Positions 1 to 5,474 of a DNA stretch of 9,523 nucleotides are shown here, piece after piece. The notes under the pieces are model-generated. The model was given only the letters and a program-made list of their open reading frames with translations, was not told the DNA's origin and made no database searches. The stretch is from positions 16,688-26,210 of the forward strand of contig MGRR01000102.1 of assembly GCA_001798265.1 (NCBI GenBank), in the 5' to 3' direction. Source of the stretch: Deltaproteobacteria bacterium RIFCSPHIGHO2_12_FULL_43_9. GTDB taxonomy: Bacteria > Bdellovibrionota > O2-12-FULL-43-9. A program made the translations under genes and the position numbers. How positions within the stretch are numbered: position 1 is the stretch's first letter; the number at the start of each line of letters is the position of its first letter.

Positions 1-1131
1 CCATTTAGTCACACCACAGAAGACGCATACATAAAACATGAATCAACAAGACACCCCCCTAATGAAGCGACACCATATCCACCAATTATCCCGGGCAGCC
101 ATGAAGAGCTGACCTATCACATTATTACAGAGACCAATTATGAGGGTGGGATATCTAACATATTGTTAAAATATGGATTTGACCCGAAAGAGGTCGCCCA
201 GATCGCCACCGGAACATCCCCATCCCTTCTTGCGAACCAGTTATGTCATAGCGATCTGGATGCTGACCGAATCGACTATCTCCTAAGAGATGCACAGCAT
301 ACAGGAATAAAATATGGACGATTCGACTGGCAATATCTGATCAATAACCTCCGCGTAGTGGAGGTAAACGGGAAAGAGACCCTGGCCGTCGGCGAAAAGG
401 CCATTCAGGCCGCCAGCGATTTTCTGATCTCACGTTTCTCCTGGTACTCACAGATTATACGACACGCAATGAGTGCCAAATTCGATGTAATAGCCGGGAA
501 GGTTTGTGAATATTTCCTGGATCATAATCTTGTCTACAGCATGGATGAATTGAAACGGTTAATCCAGAAACAACCGATTGAGTTCTATAACTTCAACGAT
601 ATCTTTTTCATGAACCTCCTGCAGGAAGAAAAAAAGAAGGGGACAACAAGAGACAAGATGATCTCCGAAATGATCTCCATGATATTATTCAGAATCCCGC
701 CCAAATTAATCTTCGAACCTGTCTTTAAAAACAGATTCGTCGCATCAAAGGAGGAGAGAGAGGAACTAATAGCGCAGATAAACAAGGAGGTCTTAAAATA
801 TCAGCGCCTGCTAAAAGGCATCAGAAATCCAAACACATGGCTATTGGTTCATATTCCGTTAAGTGACATCAGATTTACGAAAAACATAGAGTGGCTCAAG
901 CGCTCCCAGCAGGCCCCCTCCCTCCTAGAGGAGAGGGACCCGATCAAGATCGTGGATGACGATGGAGATGTCTCATTACTGGTCGAGAAGGATAATTCAG
1001 TAATAAAGGTACTCTCACGATTTACAAATTTCACTCCGGCAATCTACACAAGCAGGGAGACATACAAAATACTGGATGAGCATGGCTGCTTCAATCCTAT
1101 TCCAATAAAAAAGGCTGCCTCGTCATCCTGA
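1..1131 (+). CDS. HD-superfamily phosphohydrolase (dGTPase-like, COG1078 type), 5' end missing
   Basis: The frame is open from base 1, so the gene starts outside the window; 376 residues are visible, and the family is usually a little over 400. The first visible residues, PFSHTTED, match the HD-domain metal-binding segment normally written HGPFSH; the upstream His-Asp pair is off the edge. Further on, SDLDADRIDYLLRDAQHTG (about residues 84-102) is the second hallmark of this family. Family knowledge: these are cytoplasmic metal-dependent phosphohydrolases related to dNTP triphosphohydrolases; the substrate of most members is unknown. The part after about residue 110 is the helical C-terminal region with no motif I can assign. 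Oddity: the last codons (Ser-Ser-Ser-stop) lie in the first copy of a repeat cluster beginning at 1121, so the natural C-terminus may have been replaced. The TTG at 163 is internal, not the real start. The family call is firm; the substrate is not. Confidence 0.9.
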   Translation, partial: PFSHTTEDAYIKHESTRHPPNEATPYPPIIPGSHEELTYHIITETNYEGGISNILLKYGFDPKEVAQIATGTSPSLLANQLCHSDLDADRIDYLLRDAQHTGIKYGRFDWQYLINNLRVVEVNGKETLAVGEKAIQAASDFLISRFSWYSQIIRHAMSAKFDVIAGKVCEYFLDHNLVYSMDELKRLIQKQPIEFYNFNDIFFMNLLQEEKKKGTTRDKMISEMISMILFRIPPKLIFEPVFKNRFVASKEEREELIAQINKEVLKYQRLLKGIRNPNTWLLVHIPLSDIRFTKNIEWLKRSQQAPSLLEERDPIKIVDDDGDVSLLVEKDNSVIKVLSRFTNFTPAIYTSRETYKILDEHGCFNPIPIKKAASSS

Positions 1132-1428
1132 GCGTGTTCGTCATCCTGAGCGGAGCGAAGGATCTCTTCGTCATCGCTCGCAATGACGGCTTCGTCATCC
1201 CCGCGAAAAATGTCATCCCCGTGAAAACGGTGATCCATTCGTCATTGCGAGGAGGCTCGAAGAGCCGACGAAGCAATCTCCCCATCGTTGCAAGCCTTTA
1301 GCCCCCAGGCGAAGCCGTCGGGGGGAAGGATCTCTTACGTCATTCCGAGGGAGCATAGCGACCGAAGGAATCTCTGCGTAGGAGATTGCTTCGCTTCGCT
1401 CGCAATGACGTGAGCGCTCGCAATGACG
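1121..1428. repeat. Cluster of short interspersed repeats in both orientations
   Basis: About eight related units are packed into 308 bases. Direct copies: cgtcatcctgagcg at 1121-1134, a longer version with gagcgaaggatctc at 1139-1166, cgtcatcccc units at 1193-1209 and 1211-1237 (the second ends in gtgatcca), cgtcattgcgagg...gcaatctc at 1240-1280, and cgtcattccgag...ggaatctc at 1338-1374. Inverted copies: 1169-1188 (cgctcgcaatgacg), 1382-1410 (gagattgc...cgcaatgacg) and a truncated one at 1414-1428. Several units mix two vocabularies, 'cgtcattgcgag/gcaatctc' and 'cgtcatcctgag/ggatctc', as if recombined. Such repeats are common in intergenic DNA of many uncultured bacteria; their mobilising enzyme is not visible here. 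The cluster fills the whole gap between the HD gene and the convergent exported-protein gene, so any HD-gene terminator must lie in it; I see no stem followed by a U tract. Confidence 0.9.
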
Positions 1429-1437
1429 TTTACAGGA

Positions 1438-2499
1438 TTAGCGATGCGCCCCAGCCCTGCCGGTTGATGATGTAACCTCGGTATCAGTTCCATTATTCTC
1501 TCTATCTTTTTCACTCTTACCAACATTTTCATCTGCTGCAGGCTCTCTTCCAGCCGTGGCTGTTTCAGCGCTCTCAAGGAGGGCGGTTACGGAACTTTCA
1601 ATGTCCTTTCTTTCACTTTTCGGTAGGTCACTTGTAACCTCATCTAAGATTTTTGTGATGAGTGTATCAGGATTAAATTGTTCAAAAGCCGATTTGGCGG
1701 AAGACGCAGAAGAGGTCCTAATATTGGACTCTATATCATTATAGAAGGCGACATTGTTCGAAGAGGCCTCATCCATGACCAGCTTCCTTCCAAAAATCTT
1801 CTTCTCATATTCCTTCTTTTTTTCTGAAGCCCTCTTTTCCCGTTCAGACACAACCTGTTCATAATTGAATCCCTCATGAGAAAAATAATTAACACGGCTA
1901 GACCCGTTCGCATAATCTGGTCCTCTATAACCGGAGAGAACAGACTGTGTTATGCCATTATACTTGGATGTAAATCTCTTCTTCCCGTTTTCGGCTATTA
2001 CCTCTACCCCGGATTCATCAAGGGCCGAATTTATCTCTTTGGATTCTCTAACCTTACTTTTTGCAGCAGTCTCAGGCCTGCTTCTATTACCGGAGAGTGT
2101 GATAATTTCATCCGCCCACTGCTCTCCACGCTCTCCCCTCTCTCTAATTAATCCCCAAAGCTCATTATCGATATATTTTGATAATGCCTGATGTTTTGAA
2201 ACCTCTCTCAAAAATTCCATGTCACGCCTGTTTAATTGTTCTCCACCCTTAATCTTCGATTTTATATTATCGAGTCGAAAATTTAGTGACGCAACCGACT
2301 GGCGAATAAGCGCGCCAAATGAATCCGGCGAAATATTTAGTTCATACACATTTATGGGTGCGTCCTTCGCAATTCTCCTTTTAGGCTGTTCATTTTTTTG
2401 CACACTCCATCCAGCACTTTTAAGACCATCCGCGAGGATTGGTGTATTCCAGCAGAGGCATAAGCTCAAAATTAAGAGAATCTTCCACTTTAAAGTCAT
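1438..2499 (-). CDS. Exported protein of unknown function, charged and coiled-coil-prone
   Basis: I do not recognise this 353-residue protein. The chosen ATG at 2499 starts directly at a clear Sec signal peptide: MTLKWK, a hydrophobic stretch LLILSLCLCW, then PILA-DG as the probable signal peptidase I site; no residue pattern fits a lipoprotein lipobox. A further in-frame ATG at 2526 would add nine residues (MWLAPFLGI) before the signal; neither start has a convincing ribosome binding site. The mature protein is highly polar: a helical Lys/Arg/Glu-rich segment around SEREKRASEKKKEYEKK (about residues 220-240), and an acidic Ser/Thr/Glu-rich C-terminal tail ending in GAHR. There are no transmembrane helices after the signal and no pair of cysteines. 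It is therefore probably periplasmic or secreted. The gene stands alone and its stop codon (1438-1440) lies ten bases past the last repeat unit. An open frame of this length with a signal peptide makes it a likely real gene; the function is open. Confidence 0.72.
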   Translation of the reverse strand: MTLKWKILLILSLCLCWNTPILADGLKSAGWSVQKNEQPKRRIAKDAPINVYELNISPDSFGALIRQSVASLNFRLDNIKSKIKGGEQLNRRDMEFLREVSKHQALSKYIDNELWGLIRERGERGEQWADEIITLSGNRSRPETAAKSKVRESKEINSALDESGVEVIAENGKKRFTSKYNGITQSVLSGYRGPDYANGSSRVNYFSHEGFNYEQVVSEREKRASEKKKEYEKKIFGRKLVMDEASSNNVAFYNDIESNIRTSSASSAKSAFEQFNPDTLITKILDEVTSDLPKSERKDIESSVTALLESAETATAGREPAADENVGKSEKDRENNGTDTEVTSSTGRAGAHR

Positions 2500-2724
2500 G
2501 ATACCCAGAAAAGGTGCAAGCCACATGCCTCATTCAACACTGACAACTATGTGATTTTTGGACAGAAAATAAACCTGATTAAAGGGGAAAATGTAGAGCT
2601 CTTATTCACACTTTTTGAATCCCAGATTCCTCATAAAAAACAGTCAGTTACCCTGTCTACAAACTTTACTAGAAATAATGCTCTTGTACAGTTCTTCGAT
2701 AGTCCAATTTTTTATAACATATTG
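2500..2724. other. Gene-free upstream region of the exported-protein gene
   Basis: AT-rich, with no convincing gene on either strand. A GTG-started + strand frame at 2551-2826 has no ribosome binding site and runs into the terminator stem described below, so I do not count it. The promoter of the minus-strand gene starting at 2499 must lie here; I could not find a -35/-10 pair good enough to report. Confidence 0.5.
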
Positions 2725-2765
2725 AATTTACTTAAAAAAAATGCTGGCATCGCATTTGCTCTACA

Positions 2766-2790
2766 AAAAGATAAGGGCAGAAATGCCCTT
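2766..2790 (-). terminator. Possible terminator for minus-strand transcription
   Basis: Read on the minus strand, the 7-bp stem aagggca/tgccctt with a 4-nt loop is followed by atctttttg. It could end the transcript of the minus-strand gene at 2992-3672, about 200 bases upstream. The stem is short and the U run is interrupted, so this is tentative. The same hairpin is also element 2 of the + strand small-RNA candidate. Confidence 0.3.
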
Positions 2791-2804
2791 GTTCCACCTC
2801 ACTC

Positions 2805-2872
2805 AGCCAGATCGTCGTTTAGGTAATATTCCCCCCTGTATATGCTTAAATTACGATCTGGCTTTTTCTTTT
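2805..2872 (+). terminator. Rho-independent terminator, + strand
   Basis: A perfect 11-bp stem (2805-2815 with 2853-2863) is followed at once by ttttctttt. The 37-nt loop contains a smaller inner helix (tttagg 2818-2823 with gcttaaa-type partner 2845-2850, one G-U pair). No + strand protein gene precedes it, which is why a small RNA is proposed upstream. Confidence 0.6.
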
Positions 2873-2875
2873 CGC

Positions 2876-2990
2876 CGTCATTGCGAGGAGGCCCGAAGGA
2901 GATCCTTCACTGCGTTCAGGACAGGCTGCGCAATCTCCCCATCATGGCAGCAATCTGTGTATTAAAAGGCTATCGTAAGTGACCTTTTAA
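2876..2990. repeat. Composite interspersed repeat, first copy of a flanking direct repeat
   Basis: It starts with cgtcattgcgaggaggc, the same family as 1240-1280, carries an insert of the 'gatccttcactgcgttcagg' family, and then gcaatctcccc. From 2933 to 2972 it matches 3890-3929 at 38 of 40 positions; the similarity continues loosely to an 8-bp palindromic end, ttaaaagg (2962-2969) with ccttttaa (2983-2990). The unit ends one base before the stop codon of the minus-strand gene at 2992, so that palindrome could also serve as its mRNA 3' end. Confidence 0.8.
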
Positions 2991-2991
2991 A

Positions 2992-3672
2992 TTAAAAAGT
3001 CTTTTCTATCGGACCTGTTTCCTCCACCCGCTCCAGAGCAAACCACAGGAACAACACATGGGCTCCAATTTTTGACCCAATTCTATAATGCATCTTCCCT
3101 ATATACAAAGTGGAGTTGGGTATTTGTCTGACTTCGTCAATTAAAGGCTTTTCAAAAATACCATCATTAGAAGGAACAGAATAATCGATTTTCAGAGAAT
3201 TAATCGGGTTTTTGGATGTAGATCCAATGGCAGGAGAAAGTTTAATGTTCATCGGCATGGATTCTTGTCCAAGCATTGGCCAATAATTAATCCCACTTTC
3301 ACCATTGTCTTTATCTCTTTTATAAAATCGCTTTTGAAAAGTAAGTGGCTTGGAGGCAAGCGCTCCAGATAATGTATCAAGATCGTATCCAGTATACTGA
3401 GAGAAAATTACATTCCCACCTATTCCACCTGTTACAAAAAGTATCAATCCATTAAACTTGTGGCCTCTGAAATCTTCCACTTTGGGATCTTCGGCGCGAT
3501 TGAAAATGGCTTCATAATTATCTCTGTCTGCGGAAGCCAGGTCCCACAAATGAAACGAATAATTTCCGATTTCTCCGGTTTTCGCAAAATTGTTCAGAGG
3601 CAGTTCATCGGCAAAGGCAAAATTTGTAAAAATAAAGAGAAGACACAAAATATAAATAATACGAACCTTCAT
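2992..3672 (-). CDS. Secreted protein of unknown function, 226 aa
   Basis: I cannot assign this to a named family. The ATG at 3672 is well supported: gggaggg lies about five bases upstream on the minus strand, and the first residues, MKVRIIYILCLLFIFTNFAF, followed by ADE, form a textbook Sec signal peptide with cleavage after the last Ala. The Cys in the signal is not in a lipobox. The mature part is about 205 residues with no transmembrane helix and no cysteine. It alternates beta-prone stretches and ends with a conspicuous block, LYIGKMHYRIGS (about residues 188-199) followed by HVLFLWFALERVEE; this 'small Gly-Lys motif then aromatic strand' ending resembles that of small periplasmic lipocalin-like proteins, but I cannot confirm it. 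The gene stands alone, divergent from the toxin-antitoxin pair, and lies between two copies of a direct repeat (2933-2990, 3890-3953). It may be cargo of that repeat-bounded segment. Confidence 0.8.
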   Translation of the reverse strand: MKVRIIYILCLLFIFTNFAFADELPLNNFAKTGEIGNYSFHLWDLASADRDNYEAIFNRAEDPKVEDFRGHKFNGLILFVTGGIGGNVIFSQYTGYDLDTLSGALASKPLTFQKRFYKRDKDNGESGINYWPMLGQESMPMNIKLSPAIGSTSKNPINSLKIDYSVPSNDGIFEKPLIDEVRQIPNSTLYIGKMHYRIGSKIGAHVLFLWFALERVEETGPIEKTF

Positions 3673-3889
3673 TGTTCCCTCCCGATAGTTTTTTCTGCCC
3701 TAGGAACTAGCAGACAAGTACGTCTTTAGCAAGAATTCTATATTTATTAGTTGCCCCCTTTTTTATTAAAATCAAAAAAGGGACAAAATGTCTTTTTAGT
3801 GTCATTTCGTCACCAACTTTTCTTCTATTATTGTTCTAATTACTTTAAAAAACCATCGGCACTAATATTGCGGTATCCTAGAATGAAGG
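3673..3889. other. Divergent AT-rich intergenic region with inverted repeat
   Basis: No gene is seen. The ribosome binding site of the minus-strand gene is at 3677-3683. A perfect 9-bp inverted repeat, ccctttttt (3756-3764) with aaaaaaggg (3774-3782), is followed by a second small hairpin, gaca/tgtc (3782-3785, 3789-3792), and ttttt (3793-3797). The second could act as a weak + strand terminator and the first as an operator-like palindrome for the minus-strand promoter, which must lie here. Neither role is proven. Confidence 0.45.
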
Positions 3890-3953
3890 ATCTCCCCGTC
3901 ATGGCAGCAATCTGTGTATTAAAAGACTAGCTTTCCCTAAGTATGCCTTTTAA
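3890..3953. repeat. Second copy of the flanking direct repeat
   Basis: The first 40 bases match 2933-2972 with two mismatches. The copy then has a different spacer but the same palindromic end: ttaaaag (3919-3925) with cttttaa (3947-3953). It lies just upstream of the toxin gene and, with the first copy, brackets the secreted-protein gene at 2992-3672 at a period of 957 bases. Confidence 0.8.
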
Positions 3954-4007
3954 GCTCGGAAAAAGAGCTGAATAGCTTGGTTAGGTACATCTACTTAACA
4001 AACTATA

Positions 4008-4036
4008 TTGCTAAAATAATTAAAAAACTGTATATT
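4008..4036 (+). promoter_or_regulatory. Candidate sigma-70 promoter of the toxin-antitoxin module
   Basis: TTGCTA (4008-4013), a 17-base spacer and TATATT (4031-4036) make a near-ideal promoter. A transcript would begin about seven bases after the -10, at the GTG at 4043, which would make the toxin mRNA leaderless or almost so. Because the region is very AT-rich, a chance match is possible. Confidence 0.45.
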
Positions 4037-4042
4037 GATCTA

Positions 4043-4378
4043 GTGTCACCTATTGATTTTAAATCAACTAAGCTTAATCGGGATGAAGCGAAAAAGCTGA
4101 TTTCAAAGATAATGACTTTTTTCCCGGGTAACATATATTTTTCGCGTCATTCTATTCAAGAGCTAAGAAATGATAGCCTATCAACAATTGACGCTCTCAA
4201 CCTCTTGAAAAGTCATGATTCAAAAATTCACGACGAGGGTGAGCTAATTAATGGGAGCTTTAGGTACAGACTTGAAACTAGCAACATTTTACTCGTTGTT
4301 GCATTTCGAGAAGATGGCAAAGGACTCACCGTTATAACAGCCTGGGATAAAAGAAAGAGAACTGGAGAAAAAACATGA
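4043..4378 (+). CDS. DUF4258-like toxin of a type II toxin-antitoxin system
   Basis: This 111-residue protein is the probable toxin of the pair. It shows the DUF4258 pattern: FSRHSIQEL (His36 at about residues 33-41), a NLL segment, then GSFRYRLETSNILLVVAF (residues 71-88) and VITAWDK ending in the conserved Trp101. Family knowledge: such small proteins, with an RNase-toxin-like fold, precede YgiT/MqsA-type antitoxins and are thought to cut mRNA; activity here is inferred. The start is uncertain. GTG 4043 is chosen because members of the family usually begin just before a segment like LNRDEAKKLI and because a good promoter overlaps the alternative extension. The frame remains open to a TTG at 3977, giving 133 residues, and there is an ATG at 4112; none has a good ribosome binding site. 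The stop overlaps the antitoxin ATG (ATGA), so the two are translationally coupled. Composition is strikingly AT-rich. Confidence 0.75.
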   Translation: MSPIDFKSTKLNRDEAKKLISKIMTFFPGNIYFSRHSIQELRNDSLSTIDALNLLKSHDSKIHDEGELINGSFRYRLETSNILLVVAFREDGKGLTVITAWDKRKRTGEKT

Positions 4379-4869
4379 AATGCTCTATGTGTGAAAATAA
4401 TAAAACTTTGAAAAAATCTACCATTACTTACAAATACAAAGATTGTGGACTAGATAACGTTATATTAATTGGGGTCACATCATACCGATGTGATAAGTGT
4501 GGTGAAGAATATATAAGCTTTGGTAACCTAGAAAATCTGCACAATACAATTGCGGTTCTTTTATTAAAAAAGAGAGATTTGCTCACAGGAAAAGAGATAC
4601 GCTTTTTAAGAAAGCATTTGGGCTACTCCGGAGCCATGTTTTCCAGATTGATTGGATATGGCCATGAAGCAATTTCTAGAATTGAAACAGGTGCTAATCC
4701 TGTAACCGAATCATTTGACCGATTAGTTCGATTTACTGTTGCGACCAAACTGCCAGACAGAGAATATGACTTACACGATCAAATTTTAAATAATAGCGGG
4801 ACTAAAATGAATAGAATTGAGCTAACTTCAATAGGTCATGGAAATTGGAAACTTAAGAAGGCAGCATAA
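4375..4869 (+). CDS. mqsA: MqsA/YgiT-family antitoxin (zinc finger plus helix-turn-helix)
   Basis: The 164-residue protein has the two-domain layout of MqsA antitoxins. The N-terminal zinc-binding domain has cysteine pairs Cys3-x-x-Cys6 and Cys39-x-x-Cys42, close to the Cys3/6/37/40 of E. coli MqsA. The C-terminal half (about residues 70-122) is an XRE-like helix-turn-helix: LTGKEIRFLRKHLGYSG, then FSRLIGYGHEAISRIETG, the recognition-helix region. Family knowledge: the zinc domain binds and silences the toxin, and the HTH represses its own promoter, so this gene probably regulates the operon from the region upstream of 4043. The ATG at 4375 overlaps the toxin stop by four bases, and ctggag eight bases upstream is a good ribosome binding site. 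Toxin-first order is the same as in mqsRA. The partner here looks DUF4258-like and not like MqsR itself. The gene is very AT-rich (14 G+C in 60 bases at 4381-4440), unlike the operon to its right. Confidence 0.9.
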   Translation: MKCSMCENNKTLKKSTITYKYKDCGLDNVILIGVTSYRCDKCGEEYISFGNLENLHNTIAVLLLKKRDLLTGKEIRFLRKHLGYSGAMFSRLIGYGHEAISRIETGANPVTESFDRLVRFTVATKLPDREYDLHDQILNNSGTKMNRIELTSIGHGNWKLKKAA

Positions 4870-4882
4870 AAGCATAGCGTGT

Positions 4883-4911
4883 ACTGGATCCCGGCCTCCG
4901 CCGGGATGACA
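4883..4911. repeat. Short hairpin repeat between convergent genes
   Basis: A perfect 8-bp stem, atcccggc (4888-4895) with gccgggat (4900-4907), loop ctcc, is embedded in ctggatcccggc...gccgggatgac, the common 'ggatcccg...cgggatgac' repeat type also glimpsed at 1193-1237. It lies in the 110-base gap between the antitoxin gene and the mutase small-subunit gene, which point toward each other. It lacks a U tract on either strand, so it may stabilise mRNA ends but is not a typical terminator. Confidence 0.75.
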
Positions 4912-4979
4912 AAAGGGATACATATACGCAAAATTTATGAAACTCTCTACTAGTAGCTTTCCCAAGGGGCGGCTATTTC

Positions 4980-5399
4980 CTAATATCTCGGCTTGATCTT
5001 TTCACCAACGAATTTAACGATATCCTGCATCGATGTCCCGGGACCAAAGATCTCAAGAACCCCTGCCTTTTTTAGTTCCCGCACGTCGTCCTCAGGGATG
5101 ATGCCGCCACCAATAACCGGGAGATCCGTAACGCCTGCGTCTTTTAACTGTTTGATGACCTCAGGAAAAAGGAAGTTATGCGCCCCAGAAAGAATGCTAA
5201 GCATTACCGCGTCAACATCTTCCTGAATAGCCGTACTCACGATCATCTCAGGGGTCTGGTGAAGTCCCGTGTAGATTACCTCGAACCCCGCGTCGCGAAG
5301 AGCACGCGCGATGATTTTTGCTCCTCTGTCGTGCCCATCCAGGCCTGGTTTTGCAACTAGGAGTCGCAACTTGCGTTTAGATTTTAAATCCCGTTTCAT
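4980..5399 (-). CDS. Acyl-CoA mutase small subunit, coenzyme B12-binding (IcmB-like)
   Basis: This 139-residue protein is a complete B12-binding domain. It has the DGHDRG motif (residues 21-26) with His23 as the lower cobalt ligand, the conserved Ser68 in LSILSGAH, the glycine-rich IGGGIIP (96-102) and FGPGT (118-122), which cradle the nucleotide tail. It matches the C-terminal domain of methylmalonyl-CoA mutase and, in length, the separate small subunit of isobutyryl-CoA mutase (IcmB, about 136 aa). It should pair with the large subunit encoded just upstream; together they rearrange the carbon skeleton of an acyl-CoA using adenosylcobalamin. It is the last gene of the operon. The start ATG at 5399 has only a weak purine stretch (gagagagaag) upstream and is separated from the large-subunit stop by 75 bases that hold a perfect 53-nt palindrome. 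Translation may therefore depend on local RNA structure. Confidence 0.93.
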   Translation of the reverse strand: MKRDLKSKRKLRLLVAKPGLDGHDRGAKIIARALRDAGFEVIYTGLHQTPEMIVSTAIQEDVDAVMLSILSGAHNFLFPEVIKQLKDAGVTDLPVIGGGIIPEDDVRELKKAGVLEIFGPGTSMQDIVKFVGEKIKPRY

Positions 5400-5420
5400 A
5401 AATAGGCTTCTCTCTCTTTA

Positions 5421-5473
5421 GGGGACAGACATCCTTGTGAACGGCTATGCCGTTCACAAGGATGTCTGTCCCC
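5421..5473. repeat. Perfect 53-nt palindrome between the two mutase genes
   Basis: Arms 5421-5445 and 5449-5473 are perfect reverse complements over 25 bp with a 3-base loop (tat). The outer sequence is ggggacagacatcc/ggatgtctgtcccc. Hairpins with ggggacaga...tctgtcccc ends recur in many bacterial genomes, and I recall them as a REP-like family linked to IS200/TnpREP-type transposases; that link is from memory and untested here. It begins one base after the large-subunit stop codon and ends 21 bases before the small-subunit start, so it must be transcribed within the operon mRNA, where it would fold into a very stable stem. It lacks a U tract and does not look like a terminator. Confidence 0.93.
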
Positions 5474-5474
5474 A

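Larger units (their letters stand above)
2725..2872 (+). ncRNA. Candidate small RNA: three stem-loops ending in a U tract
   Basis: Three perfect inverted repeats follow one another on the + strand. Hairpin 1: aaatgc (2739-2744) with gcattt (2752-2757). Hairpin 2: aagggca (2773-2779) with tgccctt (2784-2790), closing a GAAA loop. Hairpin 3: an 11-bp stem, agccagatcgt (2805-2815) with acgatctggct (2853-2863), followed by ttttctttt (2864-2872). A good -10-like hexamer, TATAAC, is at 2713-2718, which would start a transcript near 2725; I see no well-spaced -35. The single-stranded ccacctcac between hairpins 2 and 3 and the cccccc in the loop of hairpin 3 could pair with Shine-Dalgarno sequences, as C-rich loops do in known sRNAs. 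That role is inference. It matches no RNA family I can name. Alternatively only the last hairpin is functional, as a terminator. Confidence 0.35.

Noticed and set aside
1121..1428. CRISPR array
   Set aside because: Units vary in sequence, length and orientation, there are no regular spacers, and no cas gene is present.
1044..1577. Several minus-strand open frames across the repeat cluster
   Set aside because: They consist of translated repeat units (rows of FxGMT, LRSLCSLGMT and similar) and overlap real genes on the other strand.
2551..2826. 91-residue + strand open frame starting with GTG
   Set aside because: It has no ribosome binding site, shows no recognisable motif, and its last codons form the stem of a terminator-like hairpin.
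4888..4907. Intrinsic terminator between the convergent antitoxin and mutase genes
   Set aside because: There is a good GC-rich hairpin but no U tract on either strand; the sequence matches a dispersed hairpin repeat type.
4947..4956. ctactagtag palindrome
   Set aside because: A 10-base palindrome is expected by chance in a window of this size, and nothing nearby gives it a role.
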